DNA from: Streptomyces montanisoli
GTDB lineage: Bacteria > Actinomycetota > Actinomycetes > Streptomycetales > Streptomycetaceae
DNA length: 50,869 nucleotides
Reading direction: 5' to 3'
Assembly: GCF_017813245.1 (NCBI RefSeq)
Contig: NZ_JAGIQL010000035.1
Span: 1 to 50,869, forward strand
How positions within the stretch are numbered: position 1 is the first letter of the stretch; the number at the start of each line of letters is the position of its first letter. Under the pieces are notes generated by a model that did not search any database, had not been told where the DNA came from, and saw only the letters and a list, made by a program, of their open reading frames with translations. Positions 41,069 to 49,176 of this stretch are shown piece by piece. A program made the translations under genes and the position numbers.

Positions 41069-42877
41069 TCAGCGCCCCACGGCGTAGCCCTGCATGCCGC
41101 GCGGGTTCGCGGCGGCGGACAGCACCCCGGTGCGCGGGTCGCGGGCGACGGCGCACAGCCTCCCCTCGGACCACGCGTCCCCGACGGTCACCAGGTGCCC
41201 CCTGCGGCGCAGTTCGGCGACGACGTCCGGGTCGGTGCGGCCCTCGACGGTGAGGCTGCCGGGCACCATGGCCCTGGGGTAGAAGGAGCCGGGGAAGCTG
41301 TCGGTGTGCCAGTTCGGGGCGTCGACGGCGCCCTGGAGGTCGTATCCGCCGCGTACCCGGTCGCGGAGGGCGAGCGCCAGGAAGAAGTGGACCTGCCACT
41401 GGTCCTGCTGGTCGCCTCCGGGCGTGCCGAACGCGATGGCCGGCACGCCGTCCCGCAGCGCGAGAGACGGGCTGAGCGTGGTGCGCGGGCGGCGGCCGGG
41501 CGTGAGCGAGTTGGGCAGGCCCTCCTCGATCCACATCATCTGCAGGCGGGTGCCCAGCGGGAAGCCGAGTTCCGGGATGACGGGGTTGGACTGCAGCCAG
41601 CCGCCGCTGGGCGTCGCGGAGACCATGTTGCCCCAGCGGTCGACGACGTCGATGTGGCAGGTGTCGCCGCGCGTGCCGCCGTCCTTCGCGACGGTGGGCT
41701 CTCCGGCGCCGGCCATGGGCGGCGGCAGGTGCCCGGCGTCTCCGGCGGCGATGGCCGTGGCGTGTGCGCTGAGCCGGGGCTCCTCCCCGTCAGGCGCGCC
41801 CGGCCGCAGCTCGTGCGAGGCACGGTCGCCGACGAGGGCGCGGCGCGCCGCGTTGTACGGCTCGGAGAGCAGGGTGGCCAGCGGCACGGGGGCGGCGTCG
41901 CCGTACCACGCCTCACGGTCGGCCATGGCGAGCTTGGTGCCCTCGACGAGGCGGTGGACGTAATCGGCCGAGCCGTAGGCGGGCAGGTCGGCGGCGCGCG
42001 ACGGCAGCAGGGCGAGCTGCTGGAGGAAGGCGGGGCCCTGGCTCCACGGCCCGGCCTTGCAGAGCGTCCAGCCGTCCCACTCGTAGGTGGCGGGCTCCTC
42101 GTAGCTCGCGGACCAGCCGGCCAGGTCGGCGGCGGTGAGGGTACCGGCGTGGCGTTCCCCGCTGGTGTCCATGGTGGGGCGGGCGGCCTGGGCGACGACG
42201 GCCTCGGCGATGAAGCCCTCGCGCCATATCCTCCGGGCGGCCTCGATCTGCGCGGTCCTGTCGTCGCCGCCCTCGGCCTCCGCCTCGGCGATCAGGCGCC
42301 GCCAGGTGGCGGCGAGCGCCGGGTTGCGCCACAGCTCGCCCGGGCGTGGCGCCCTGCCGCCCGGCAGGTAGAGGTCGGCGGACGACGTCCACTCCGTCTC
42401 GAACAGCTCGCGCACGGTCTCCACGGTGTCACCCACCCGCTCGACGGGCGCGTGGCCGTCCTCGGCGTACCCGATGGCGTACCGCAGGACCTCGGCCGGT
42501 GTCCTCGTGCCGTGGTCGCGCAGGAGCGTCATCCAGGCGTCGAAGGCACCCGGGACGGCGGAGGCGAGCGGCCCGGTGCCGGGCACGAGGTCGAGGCCGA
42601 GGGAGCGGTAGTGGGCGACGGTGGCGCCCGCGGGCGCCACGCCCTGGCCGCACAGCACCCGCACGGGGCCGTCCGCGGGGGCGAGGATGATCGGCGCCTC
42701 CCCCGCGGGCCCGTTGAGGTGCGGCTCCACGACGTGCAGGACGAAGGCCCCCGCGACGGCCGCGTCGTAGGCGTTGCCGCCGTCCTCCAGCACGGCCATG
42801 GCACTCTGGGAGGCGAGCCAGTGGGTCGAGGCCACCATGCCGAAGGTGCCTTGCAGGGTCGGCCTGGTCGTGAACAT
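41069..42877 (-). CDS. gamma-glutamyltransferase family protein
   Basis: A protein of 602 residues from MFTTRPTLQGTFGMVAST with GAGG upstream. The large-subunit part has GGNAYDAAVAGAFVLHVVEPH and YRSLGLDLVP; the small-subunit part starts at the self-cleavage nucleophile Thr406 in RGDTCHIDVVDRWGNMVSAT. FGTPGGDQQDQWQVHFFLAL and YDLQGAVDAPNWHTDSF are conserved family elements. It has no signal peptide, unlike secreted glutathione hydrolases, so it probably works in the cytoplasm, perhaps on a gamma-glutamyl or other amide. It is followed by the inositol-phosphatase-family gene after one base. Confidence 0.9.
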   Translation of the reverse strand: MFTTRPTLQGTFGMVASTHWLASQSAMAVLEDGGNAYDAAVAGAFVLHVVEPHLNGPAGEAPIILAPADGPVRVLCGQGVAPAGATVAHYRSLGLDLVPGTGPLASAVPGAFDAWMTLLRDHGTRTPAEVLRYAIGYAEDGHAPVERVGDTVETVRELFETEWTSSADLYLPGGRAPRPGELWRNPALAATWRRLIAEAEAEGGDDRTAQIEAARRIWREGFIAEAVVAQAARPTMDTSGERHAGTLTAADLAGWSASYEEPATYEWDGWTLCKAGPWSQGPAFLQQLALLPSRAADLPAYGSADYVHRLVEGTKLAMADREAWYGDAAPVPLATLLSEPYNAARRALVGDRASHELRPGAPDGEEPRLSAHATAIAAGDAGHLPPPMAGAGEPTVAKDGGTRGDTCHIDVVDRWGNMVSATPSGGWLQSNPVIPELGFPLGTRLQMMWIEEGLPNSLTPGRRPRTTLSPSLALRDGVPAIAFGTPGGDQQDQWQVHFFLALALRDRVRGGYDLQGAVDAPNWHTDSFPGSFYPRAMVPGSLTVEGRTDPDVVAELRRRGHLVTVGDAWSEGRLCAVARDPRTGVLSAAANPRGMQGYAVGR

Positions 42878-43532
42878 CAGCTGTGCCACCTCGCCTCTCT
42901 CGGTACGGGCGGCCCCGTGCGGTAGGCGCGCCGCCCATGGACGGGCCGGGCGCGCTCGTGACATGGCCGCGGCACCCCTGGACCCCCGGGCAGACTACCC
43001 AGCACCGGCGGCTCCCGACGGAGGACGTCCACGCCTCGGGCCGCCGATGGCGTGCGGTTACGCGGACGGGCGCGGCCGTCACACCGCCCGGTCACACCGC
43101 GTGTACGGACGGTCGGCACACCGTGTTCGAATCGGAACGACGGCGCGCGGGAGGGTGGCCGCCGGATGCGTTTCGTTTTGTTTGCGTACCTTTCGGTCAC
43201 ATATTTGTTGTGTTCGACGGCCGCGCCTCCCCGGCACCGCAGCCCCTCGACGGGCCCGCGGGGACGGCCCCTGCGTCCGGGCGCCACACTTCGCCGCCTA
43301 CATGTGGCGAGACCGTGTCCGAATCGAGAGGTTGCTGGCCCACATTCATGGGCAGCAGTCAGCAGATCACGCATCGTTTCAGGGGCGAACCAGCACAACC
43401 GCCCACGAAGCACACCAAGCAGTCGTGAGCCACCTCGACACGGAAATCGCTGTCAAGGCTTGATCCACTCTCGCCACGGTGTGCTAAGGATGGGGAGCCG
43501 CATGCGGGGCATGGATTCGAAGGACAGATGCA
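42878..43532. other. 655-base divergent intergenic region
   Basis: It lies between the gamma-glutamyltransferase (leftward) and the APC permease (rightward). I see no gene. It is less G+C-rich than the genes, with an A+T-rich patch at about 43170–43217. A weak promoter candidate for the permease is TTGATC (43460–43465) and TAAGGA (43485–43490), spacer 19. AAGGA (43520–43524) is the permease ribosome site. Confidence 0.4.
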
Positions 43533-45203
43533 ATGACCACGATTGAAAATCCCCCGGGGGGGAGTGCGGAACAACCGCGCCTCCGCCGGGACATGGGGCG
43601 CGTCAGCCTGCTGTTCGCCGGTGTCGGATCGATCATCGGTTCCGGCTGGCTCTTCGGCGCGTTGAACGCCGCGAAACTCGCGGGACCGTCGTCCGTCTTC
43701 TCTTGGGCGATCGCCGCCGTGATGATCATTCTCATCGGGCTCTGCTTCGCGGAGTTGGGCACGATGTTCCCGGTGTCGGGCGGTGTGGTGCGCTTCCCGC
43801 ACCTGTCGTTCGGCTCGTTCGCCAGCTTCACCATGGGCTGGATCACCTGGATCGCCGCCGCCACCGTGGCACCGATCGAGGTGGAGGGAGCGCTCCAATA
43901 CGGCACGAAGTGGGCGCACTTCACTGACGCCCACGCGGATTCCGGGACGCACACGCTCACCGGCCTCGGCTACGGGGTCGCCGTCGTCGCCATGGCGTTC
44001 TTCGTCGCGCTGAACTACTTCGGTATCCGGTGGTTCGCGCGGGTGAACAATGTCCTGGTGTGGTGGAAGCTCGTGGTGATCGTCGCGGTGATCGTGGCGT
44101 TCTTCGTCACCGCGTTCCACGGGCACAACTTCAGCGCCAAGGAGTACGGCGGGTTCGCGCCGGGCGGTGCGAAGGGCATCTTCACCGCCATCTCGACGGC
44201 GGGCATCACGTTCTCGTTCCTCGGCTTCCGCCAGGGTGTGGAACTCGCGGGCGAGACGGACAACCCGAAGCGGAACGTGCCGTTCGCCATCATCGGGTCC
44301 GTGGCGCTGACCGCTGTCATCTACGTGCTGCTCGAGCTGGCCTTCATCGGCGCCGTGCCGGGGCACGACCTGAGCTCGTCGCACGGCTGGCTCAGCCTGT
44401 CGTTCACCAACGACTTCGGTCCGCTCGCCGCCATCTCCAGTGCGATCGGCCTGGGTTGGCTGGCCTACGTACTGTACGTGGACGCCGTCATCTCCCCGGC
44501 CGACACCGGTCTCATCTACACGACGGTCACCGGCCGCATCTCGTACGCGATGGCGCGCAACAAGAACGCGCCGGAGGGGCTCGCCAAGACCACCCGTCGT
44601 GGCGCCCCGCTCGTCAGCCTCATCGTCACGTTCGTCGTGGGCCTGATCGTGTTCCTGCCGTTCCCGAGCTGGCAGCAACTGGTCGGGTTCATCACGTCCG
44701 CGACGGTGCTCTCGTTCGGCTCAGGACCGATCGTGCTGGCGGCGATGCGCCGTCAGATCCCGGACCAGCCGCGGCCGTTCAAGGTGCCCGGTGGCGACAT
44801 CATCCCGTTCCTGGCGCTGTACTCGGCCAACCTGATCGTGTACTGGGCCGGCTGGAACACCAACTGGAAGCTGTTCGTCACGATCTGCATCGGCTTCGTC
44901 TTCCTGGCCGCCTTCCAGATCTTCGACAAGGGGCGCGCCCCGAAGCTGGACTGGAAGGCCGGCGTGACGTGGGTGGTTCCGTGGCTGGTGGGTCTGGCCA
45001 TCATCAGCTGGGTGGGCGACTACGACGGCGGCCTGGGCTACATCGGCCTCGGCTGGGGCTTCGTGGTCAACCTGGCGCTCGCCGCGATCGTCTACTTCCT
45101 GGCGCTGCGGGTGCCGCTGCCGCAGGCGCGCGTCCTCCAGCACATCGAGGAGGCCCGCGAGGAGGCCCGTGTGGAGGCCGAGGAGCTGGGCGCGGCCCAC
45201 TGA
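43533..45203 (+). CDS. APC family amino acid permease
   Basis: A protein of 556 residues; AAGGA is eight bases before the ATG. There are about 12 membrane helices. The APC consensus is visible in helix 1 (FAGVGSIIGSGWLFG), in FAELGTMFPVSGGVVRF, and in FRQGVELAGETDNPKRNVP. It is a cytoplasmic-membrane importer or exchanger of an amino acid or amine; specificity is not readable. The last 30 residues are a charged helix (EEAREEARVEAEELG). It is a single gene, with a long upstream region and a strong terminator after it. Confidence 0.92.
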   Translation: MTTIENPPGGSAEQPRLRRDMGRVSLLFAGVGSIIGSGWLFGALNAAKLAGPSSVFSWAIAAVMIILIGLCFAELGTMFPVSGGVVRFPHLSFGSFASFTMGWITWIAAATVAPIEVEGALQYGTKWAHFTDAHADSGTHTLTGLGYGVAVVAMAFFVALNYFGIRWFARVNNVLVWWKLVVIVAVIVAFFVTAFHGHNFSAKEYGGFAPGGAKGIFTAISTAGITFSFLGFRQGVELAGETDNPKRNVPFAIIGSVALTAVIYVLLELAFIGAVPGHDLSSSHGWLSLSFTNDFGPLAAISSAIGLGWLAYVLYVDAVISPADTGLIYTTVTGRISYAMARNKNAPEGLAKTTRRGAPLVSLIVTFVVGLIVFLPFPSWQQLVGFITSATVLSFGSGPIVLAAMRRQIPDQPRPFKVPGGDIIPFLALYSANLIVYWAGWNTNWKLFVTICIGFVFLAAFQIFDKGRAPKLDWKAGVTWVVPWLVGLAIISWVGDYDGGLGYIGLGWGFVVNLALAAIVYFLALRVPLPQARVLQHIEEAREEARVEAEELGAAH

Positions 45204-45221
45204 TCGGCGGGTAACACCGAC

Positions 45222-45263
45222 ACGCCTGTGCGCGGCGCCCTCCGGGGCGCCGCGCACAGGCGT
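45222..45263 (+). terminator. strong terminator after the permease gene
   Basis: A perfect 19-bp stem (left arm starts ACGCCTGTGCGCGG) with loop TCCG, 18 bases after the permease stop. Confidence 0.85.
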
Positions 45264-45347
45264 CTGCGTACCCGCCCACCTGCGAATCTCAGGCTCCTCA
45301 CAGGGTGGGCCAAGCAATCTCTCACGCCGTGCCGCCACGGTGGCACC

Positions 45348-46166
45348 ATGACGACCACCTCCCCCCAGGACCGGCACCGGCTGCTGCGGCCCGACGGCTC
45401 CCCCGTGCGCGTACTCGTCGTGGACGACGAGGCGTCGATCACCGAGCTGCTCTCCATGGCGCTGCGCTACGAGGGCTGGGACGTGCGCACCGCCGCCGAC
45501 ACGGCGTCGGCCGTGCGCACCGCACGCGAGTTCCGGCCCGACGCGGTCGTGCTCGACGTGATGCTGCCGGACGAGGACGGCCTCGCGGCGCTCGACCGGA
45601 TCAGGGACCACCTGCCCGAGGTGCCCGTCCTGTTCCTCACGGCGCGCGACGCCGTCGAGGACCGCATCGCCGGGCTCAGCGCGGGCGGCGACGACTACGT
45701 CACGAAGCCGTTCAGCCTGGAGGAGCTCGTGGTGCGGGTGCGCGGGCTGCTGCGCAGGTCGGGGGCGGTGGCAGGGCGTGAGGAGCGGCTGCTCGTCGTC
45801 GGTGGCCTGGTGCTCGACGAGGACAGTCACGAGGTACGCAGGGACGGGGACGCAGTCGAGCTCACCGCCACGGAGTTCGAGCTGCTGCGCTACCTGATGC
45901 GCAACCCGCGCCGCGTGCTGTCCAAGGCGCAGATCCTCGACCGCGTGTGGTCGTACGACTTCGGCGGCAAGGCCAATGTCGTCGAGCTGTACATCTCCTA
46001 CCTGCGCAGGAAGATCGACGCGGGCCGCGCGCCGATGATCCACACACGGCGCGGCGCGGGCTACGTGCTCAAGGCGGCCGACGCGGCCGTGTCCGAGGCC
46101 GGGCCTGGGGACGGGCCTGGGGACGGGCCTGGGCCCGAGGCCGGCGGGCGCGCGGGTACGCCGTGA
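45348..46166 (+). CDS. OmpR-family response regulator
   Basis: A protein of 272 residues from ATG 45348; the ribosome site (GGTGG) is modest. The receiver domain has Asp26/Asp27 in VLVVDDEAS, phospho-acceptor Asp70 in AVVLDVMLP, LTARD and DYVTKPF. The winged-helix domain (about 150–245) has LTATEFELLRYLM, KAQILDRVWSYDFGGKANVVELYISYLRRKID and TRRGAGYVL. The C-terminal tail is a Gly/Pro/Asp repeat. Its stop overlaps the kinase start (GTGA). The likely targets are the glycosyltransferase genes downstream. Confidence 0.95.
   Translation: MTTTSPQDRHRLLRPDGSPVRVLVVDDEASITELLSMALRYEGWDVRTAADTASAVRTAREFRPDAVVLDVMLPDEDGLAALDRIRDHLPEVPVLFLTARDAVEDRIAGLSAGGDDYVTKPFSLEELVVRVRGLLRRSGAVAGREERLLVVGGLVLDEDSHEVRRDGDAVELTATEFELLRYLMRNPRRVLSKAQILDRVWSYDFGGKANVVELYISYLRRKIDAGRAPMIHTRRGAGYVLKAADAAVSEAGPGDGPGDGPGPEAGGRAGTP
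46101..46133 (+). repeat. 12-bp tandem repeat in the response regulator 3' end
   Basis: The unit GGGCCTGGGGAC occurs twice, followed by a partial third copy. It encodes the disordered tail GPGDGPGDGPG. It is low-complexity and may vary in copy number. Confidence 0.75.
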
Positions 46167-47746
46167 AGCGGCGCCCGCGGCCCGCCCGCCGCCGGCTCGG
46201 CCGGGGGTCGCTGCGCACCCGCCTCGTGGTGTCGGCGGTGGCGCTGATCGCCGTGGTGGCCGCCGTGATCGGCGCGGTGACGACCATCGCGTTCCGCTCG
46301 TACCTGTACGACCAGCTGGACGCGCAGGTGCTCGCGGTGGCCACACGCGCCTCGGGACCGCCACCGCACGCCGTCCAGGGCGCGGGGGGCCTGCCGCCCG
46401 GCGCGCCGGCGGTCAGGGACCCGCTGCTGGCCGTGACCGGCGGCGGTGCCCCCGTCGGCACGGTGGGCGCCGAGGTGTCGGCCGACGGCTCGCTCGGCCG
46501 TGCGGTGCGCAGCACCGAGCACGGCGGCGCGAACCGGTTCGGGCAGGTCACCGAGGCGACGTTGAACGCGGCGCAGACCTCGGCGCTCGCCACCGTGGCG
46601 CGTGACGGCTCACCGCACACCGTGGCGCTGCCGGGCCTCGGCGACTACCGCGTGCGGCACACCGACGGCGCCAACGGCGACTTCCTCGTCGGGCTGCCGC
46701 TGGCGGAGCTGCACGACAGCCTCGACACCCTCGTCCTGGTGGAGGTCTGCGTCACCGCGGCGGGACTCGTGGCCGCGGGCCTGACGGGCAACGCCCTCAT
46801 CGGCGTGGCGCTGCGGCCGCTGCGCAGGGTCGCGGGCACGGCCAGGCGGGTGTCGGAACTCCCCCTGCACAGCGGCGAGGTGTCGCTGCTCGAGCGCGTG
46901 CCGGACGCGCAGGCCGATCCGGGCACCGAGGTGGGTCAGGTCGGCGCCGCGCTCAACAGGATGCTGGGGCACGTCGGTTCGGCGCTCGCCGCGCGCCAGG
47001 AGAGCGAGACGCGGGTGCGGCGGTTCGTCGCCGACGCCGGCCACGAACTGCGCACGCCGCTCGCGTCGATCCGCGGCTACGCCGAACTCACGCGGCGCGG
47101 CCGGGAGGAGACGGGGCCCGACACCCGGCACGCGCTGCGCAGGATCGATTCGGAGGCGACGCGCATGGCGGGACTCGTCGACGACCTGCTGCTGCTGGCA
47201 CGCCTCGACCAGGGCAGGCCGCTGGAGAGCACGGACGTCGACCTCGTACCGCTGGTGGTGGACGCCGTCGGGGACGCGCGCGCCGCGGGCCCCGGGCACC
47301 GCTGGGCGCTCGAACTGCCGTCGCCCGACGAGGGCGCCGCCGGCTCGACGACGGTGCCCGGCGACGCGTCCCGGCTGCACCAGGTGCTGGTGAACCTGTT
47401 CGCCAACGCCCGCACGCACACGCCGCGCGGGACGACCGTCGTCGCGCGGGTGTCGCCGGGCGCGGCGCCGGGCGCGCCGGTGCGCGTCGAGATCGAGGAC
47501 GACGGCCCCGGCATACCGGCCGAGTTGCTGCCGCGCGTCTTCGAGCGCTTCGCGCGCGGTGACGCGTCCAGGTCGCGCGCCGCCGGGTCCACGGGGCTCG
47601 GTCTCGCGATCGTACGGGCCGTGGTCACCACGCACGGCGGCACCGTGGGGGTCGCCAGCAGGCCGGGGCGTACGGTCTTCACGCTGACCCTGCCCGGAGC
47701 CGGCACGGAGACGACGGCCGCGCGTGCGCCGTTTCCGCGCTCATAG
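46163..47746 (+). CDS. sensor histidine kinase
   Basis: A protein of 527 residues from a GTG overlapping the regulator stop. A basic N-terminus, helix 1 (about 19–44), an extracytoplasmic sensor of about 140 residues rich in Gly, Ala and Pro, helix 2 (about 188–216), then HAMP. The kinase core has His294 in FVADAGHELRTPLASIRGY, NARTHTPRGT (N box), EDDGPGIP (G1) and GSTGLGLAIV (G2). It pairs with the upstream response regulator. The signal is unknown, though an envelope stress fits the neighbouring glycosyltransferases. The next gene starts 56 bases after its stop. Confidence 0.95.
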   Translation: MKRRPRPARRRLGRGSLRTRLVVSAVALIAVVAAVIGAVTTIAFRSYLYDQLDAQVLAVATRASGPPPHAVQGAGGLPPGAPAVRDPLLAVTGGGAPVGTVGAEVSADGSLGRAVRSTEHGGANRFGQVTEATLNAAQTSALATVARDGSPHTVALPGLGDYRVRHTDGANGDFLVGLPLAELHDSLDTLVLVEVCVTAAGLVAAGLTGNALIGVALRPLRRVAGTARRVSELPLHSGEVSLLERVPDAQADPGTEVGQVGAALNRMLGHVGSALAARQESETRVRRFVADAGHELRTPLASIRGYAELTRRGREETGPDTRHALRRIDSEATRMAGLVDDLLLLARLDQGRPLESTDVDLVPLVVDAVGDARAAGPGHRWALELPSPDEGAAGSTTVPGDASRLHQVLVNLFANARTHTPRGTTVVARVSPGAAPGAPVRVEIEDDGPGIPAELLPRVFERFARGDASRSRAAGSTGLGLAIVRAVVTTHGGTVGVASRPGRTVFTLTLPGAGTETTAARAPFPRS

Positions 47747-47802
47747 CCCCACCACAGCCTCAGCACACTGCCGGGACAGCGCGCCCCGCGAGCGTATGGG
47801 CC

Positions 47803-49176
47803 ATGCGCACCGAAACCCCAGGGGACGCGCTTCCCGCACGCGAGCACCTGCCGGCGAGAGCCGCGGGCGCTCCCGTGCTCGATGTGACGATCCCCGTGTA
47901 CAACGAGGAGCAGGACCTCGCGCCCTGCGTCCGCAGGCTCCACGACCACCTGACACGCACGTTCCCCTACGCCTTCCGCATCACCATCGCCGACAACGCG
48001 TCCACGGACGCCACCCCGGCGGTGGCGGCCGGCCTGGACGCCGGCCTTCCCGAAGTGAGGTCCCTGCGCCTGGAGGAGAAGGGCCGGGGCCGCGCCCTGC
48101 GCGCCGTGTGGTCCCGCTCGGACGCGCCGGTGCTCGCCTACATGGACGTCGACCTGTCCACGGACCTCAACGCGCTCCTGCCGCTGGTCGCGCCGCTCAT
48201 ATCGGGCCACTCGGACCTGGCCATCGGCTCCCGGCTCGCCCGCTCGTCGCGGGTCGTGCGCGGCCCGAAGCGGGAGTTCGTCTCGCGGGCGTACAACGTG
48301 ATCCTCAAGTCGTCCCTGTCCGCGCGGTTCAGTGACGCGCAGTGCGGGTTCAAGGCGGTCAGGCGGGACGTCGCGGAGCGGCTGCTGCCGATGGTCGAGG
48401 ACACCGGCTGGTTCTTCGACACCGAGATGCTCGTGCTGGCGGAGCGCGCGGGGCTGCGCATCCACGAGGTGCCCGTCGACTGGGTCGACGATCCCGACAG
48501 CCGGGTGCACATCGTCCGCACGGCCGCGGAGGACCTCAAGGGGGTCTGGCGGCTCGGCAGGGCGCTCGCCGTGGGCGCCCTGCCGCTCGACCGGCTGGCC
48601 CGGCCCTTCGGCGACGACCCGCGCGACCGCGGCCCCGCGGAGGTACCGCGCGGTCTGGTCAGGCAGGTGGCCGGGTTCTGCGTGGTGGGCGTCGTCTCCA
48701 CGCTCTTCTACCTGCTGCTGTACTCCCTCTTCAGGCCGGGCCTCGGCGCCCAGGGCGCCAACGCGGCGGCGCTGCTGGTGTCCGCCGTCGCCAACACGGC
48801 TGCCAACCGCAGGCTCACCTTCGGCGTGCGGGGCAGGCGGCGCGCGGTGCGCCACCAGTTGCAGGGGCTCGTGGTGTTCGCGGTCGGGCTCGCCCTGACG
48901 AGCGGATCGCTCGCGGCGCTCGACACGGCGACCGGCTCGGCCTCGCACACGACGGAGCTCGCGGTCCTGATCGCCGCGAACCTCGCCGCGACGGTGCTGC
49001 GGTTCCTGCTTCTGCGGGCCTGGGTCTTCCCCGAGCGCCGGATCCCCGCCCCGGCGGCCGCGCCCCTCACCGCGCCCGATTCCCGCACCGATCCCCCCAC
49101 CGATCGCGCCGATCCCGGCGATCCCGGCGATCCCACCGACATGACCGGCATGAACGACGAACGGACCACTCGATGA
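47803..49176 (+). CDS. GT2 glycosyltransferase fused to a GtrA-like membrane domain
   Basis: A protein of 457 residues. Residues about 25–240 are a GT-A (family 2) transferase of the polyprenyl-phosphate type: VTIPVYNEEQDL, ITIADNASTDATP, the DxD site MDVDLSTDL, and QCGFKAVRRDVAE. About 285–410 is a GtrA/DPMS-type domain of four helices (VAGFCVVGVVSTLFYLLLYSL onwards). The C-terminal tail is a DP-rich repeat. Such fusions make polyprenyl-phosphate sugars and move them across the membrane. The next gene, overlapping by four bases, encodes a GT39 enzyme that would use the lipid-linked sugar outside. Confidence 0.92.
   Translation: MRTETPGDALPAREHLPARAAGAPVLDVTIPVYNEEQDLAPCVRRLHDHLTRTFPYAFRITIADNASTDATPAVAAGLDAGLPEVRSLRLEEKGRGRALRAVWSRSDAPVLAYMDVDLSTDLNALLPLVAPLISGHSDLAIGSRLARSSRVVRGPKREFVSRAYNVILKSSLSARFSDAQCGFKAVRRDVAERLLPMVEDTGWFFDTEMLVLAERAGLRIHEVPVDWVDDPDSRVHIVRTAAEDLKGVWRLGRALAVGALPLDRLARPFGDDPRDRGPAEVPRGLVRQVAGFCVVGVVSTLFYLLLYSLFRPGLGAQGANAAALLVSAVANTAANRRLTFGVRGRRRAVRHQLQGLVVFAVGLALTSGSLAALDTATGSASHTTELAVLIAANLAATVLRFLLLRAWVFPERRIPAPAAAPLTAPDSRTDPPTDRADPGDPGDPTDMTGMNDERTTR

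Noticed and set aside
43128..43142. A tRNA-like T-loop (GTTCGAATC) and possible SOS box near it
   Set aside because: The flanking bases do not form a T-stem, no anticodon or acceptor arm is present, and the half-sites are in the wrong order (GTTC then GAAC) for LexA.
46101..46133. Short tandem repeats considered as a CRISPR-like array
   Set aside because: The 12-bp units have no spacers, lie inside a coding frame and encode a Gly/Pro/Asp tail.
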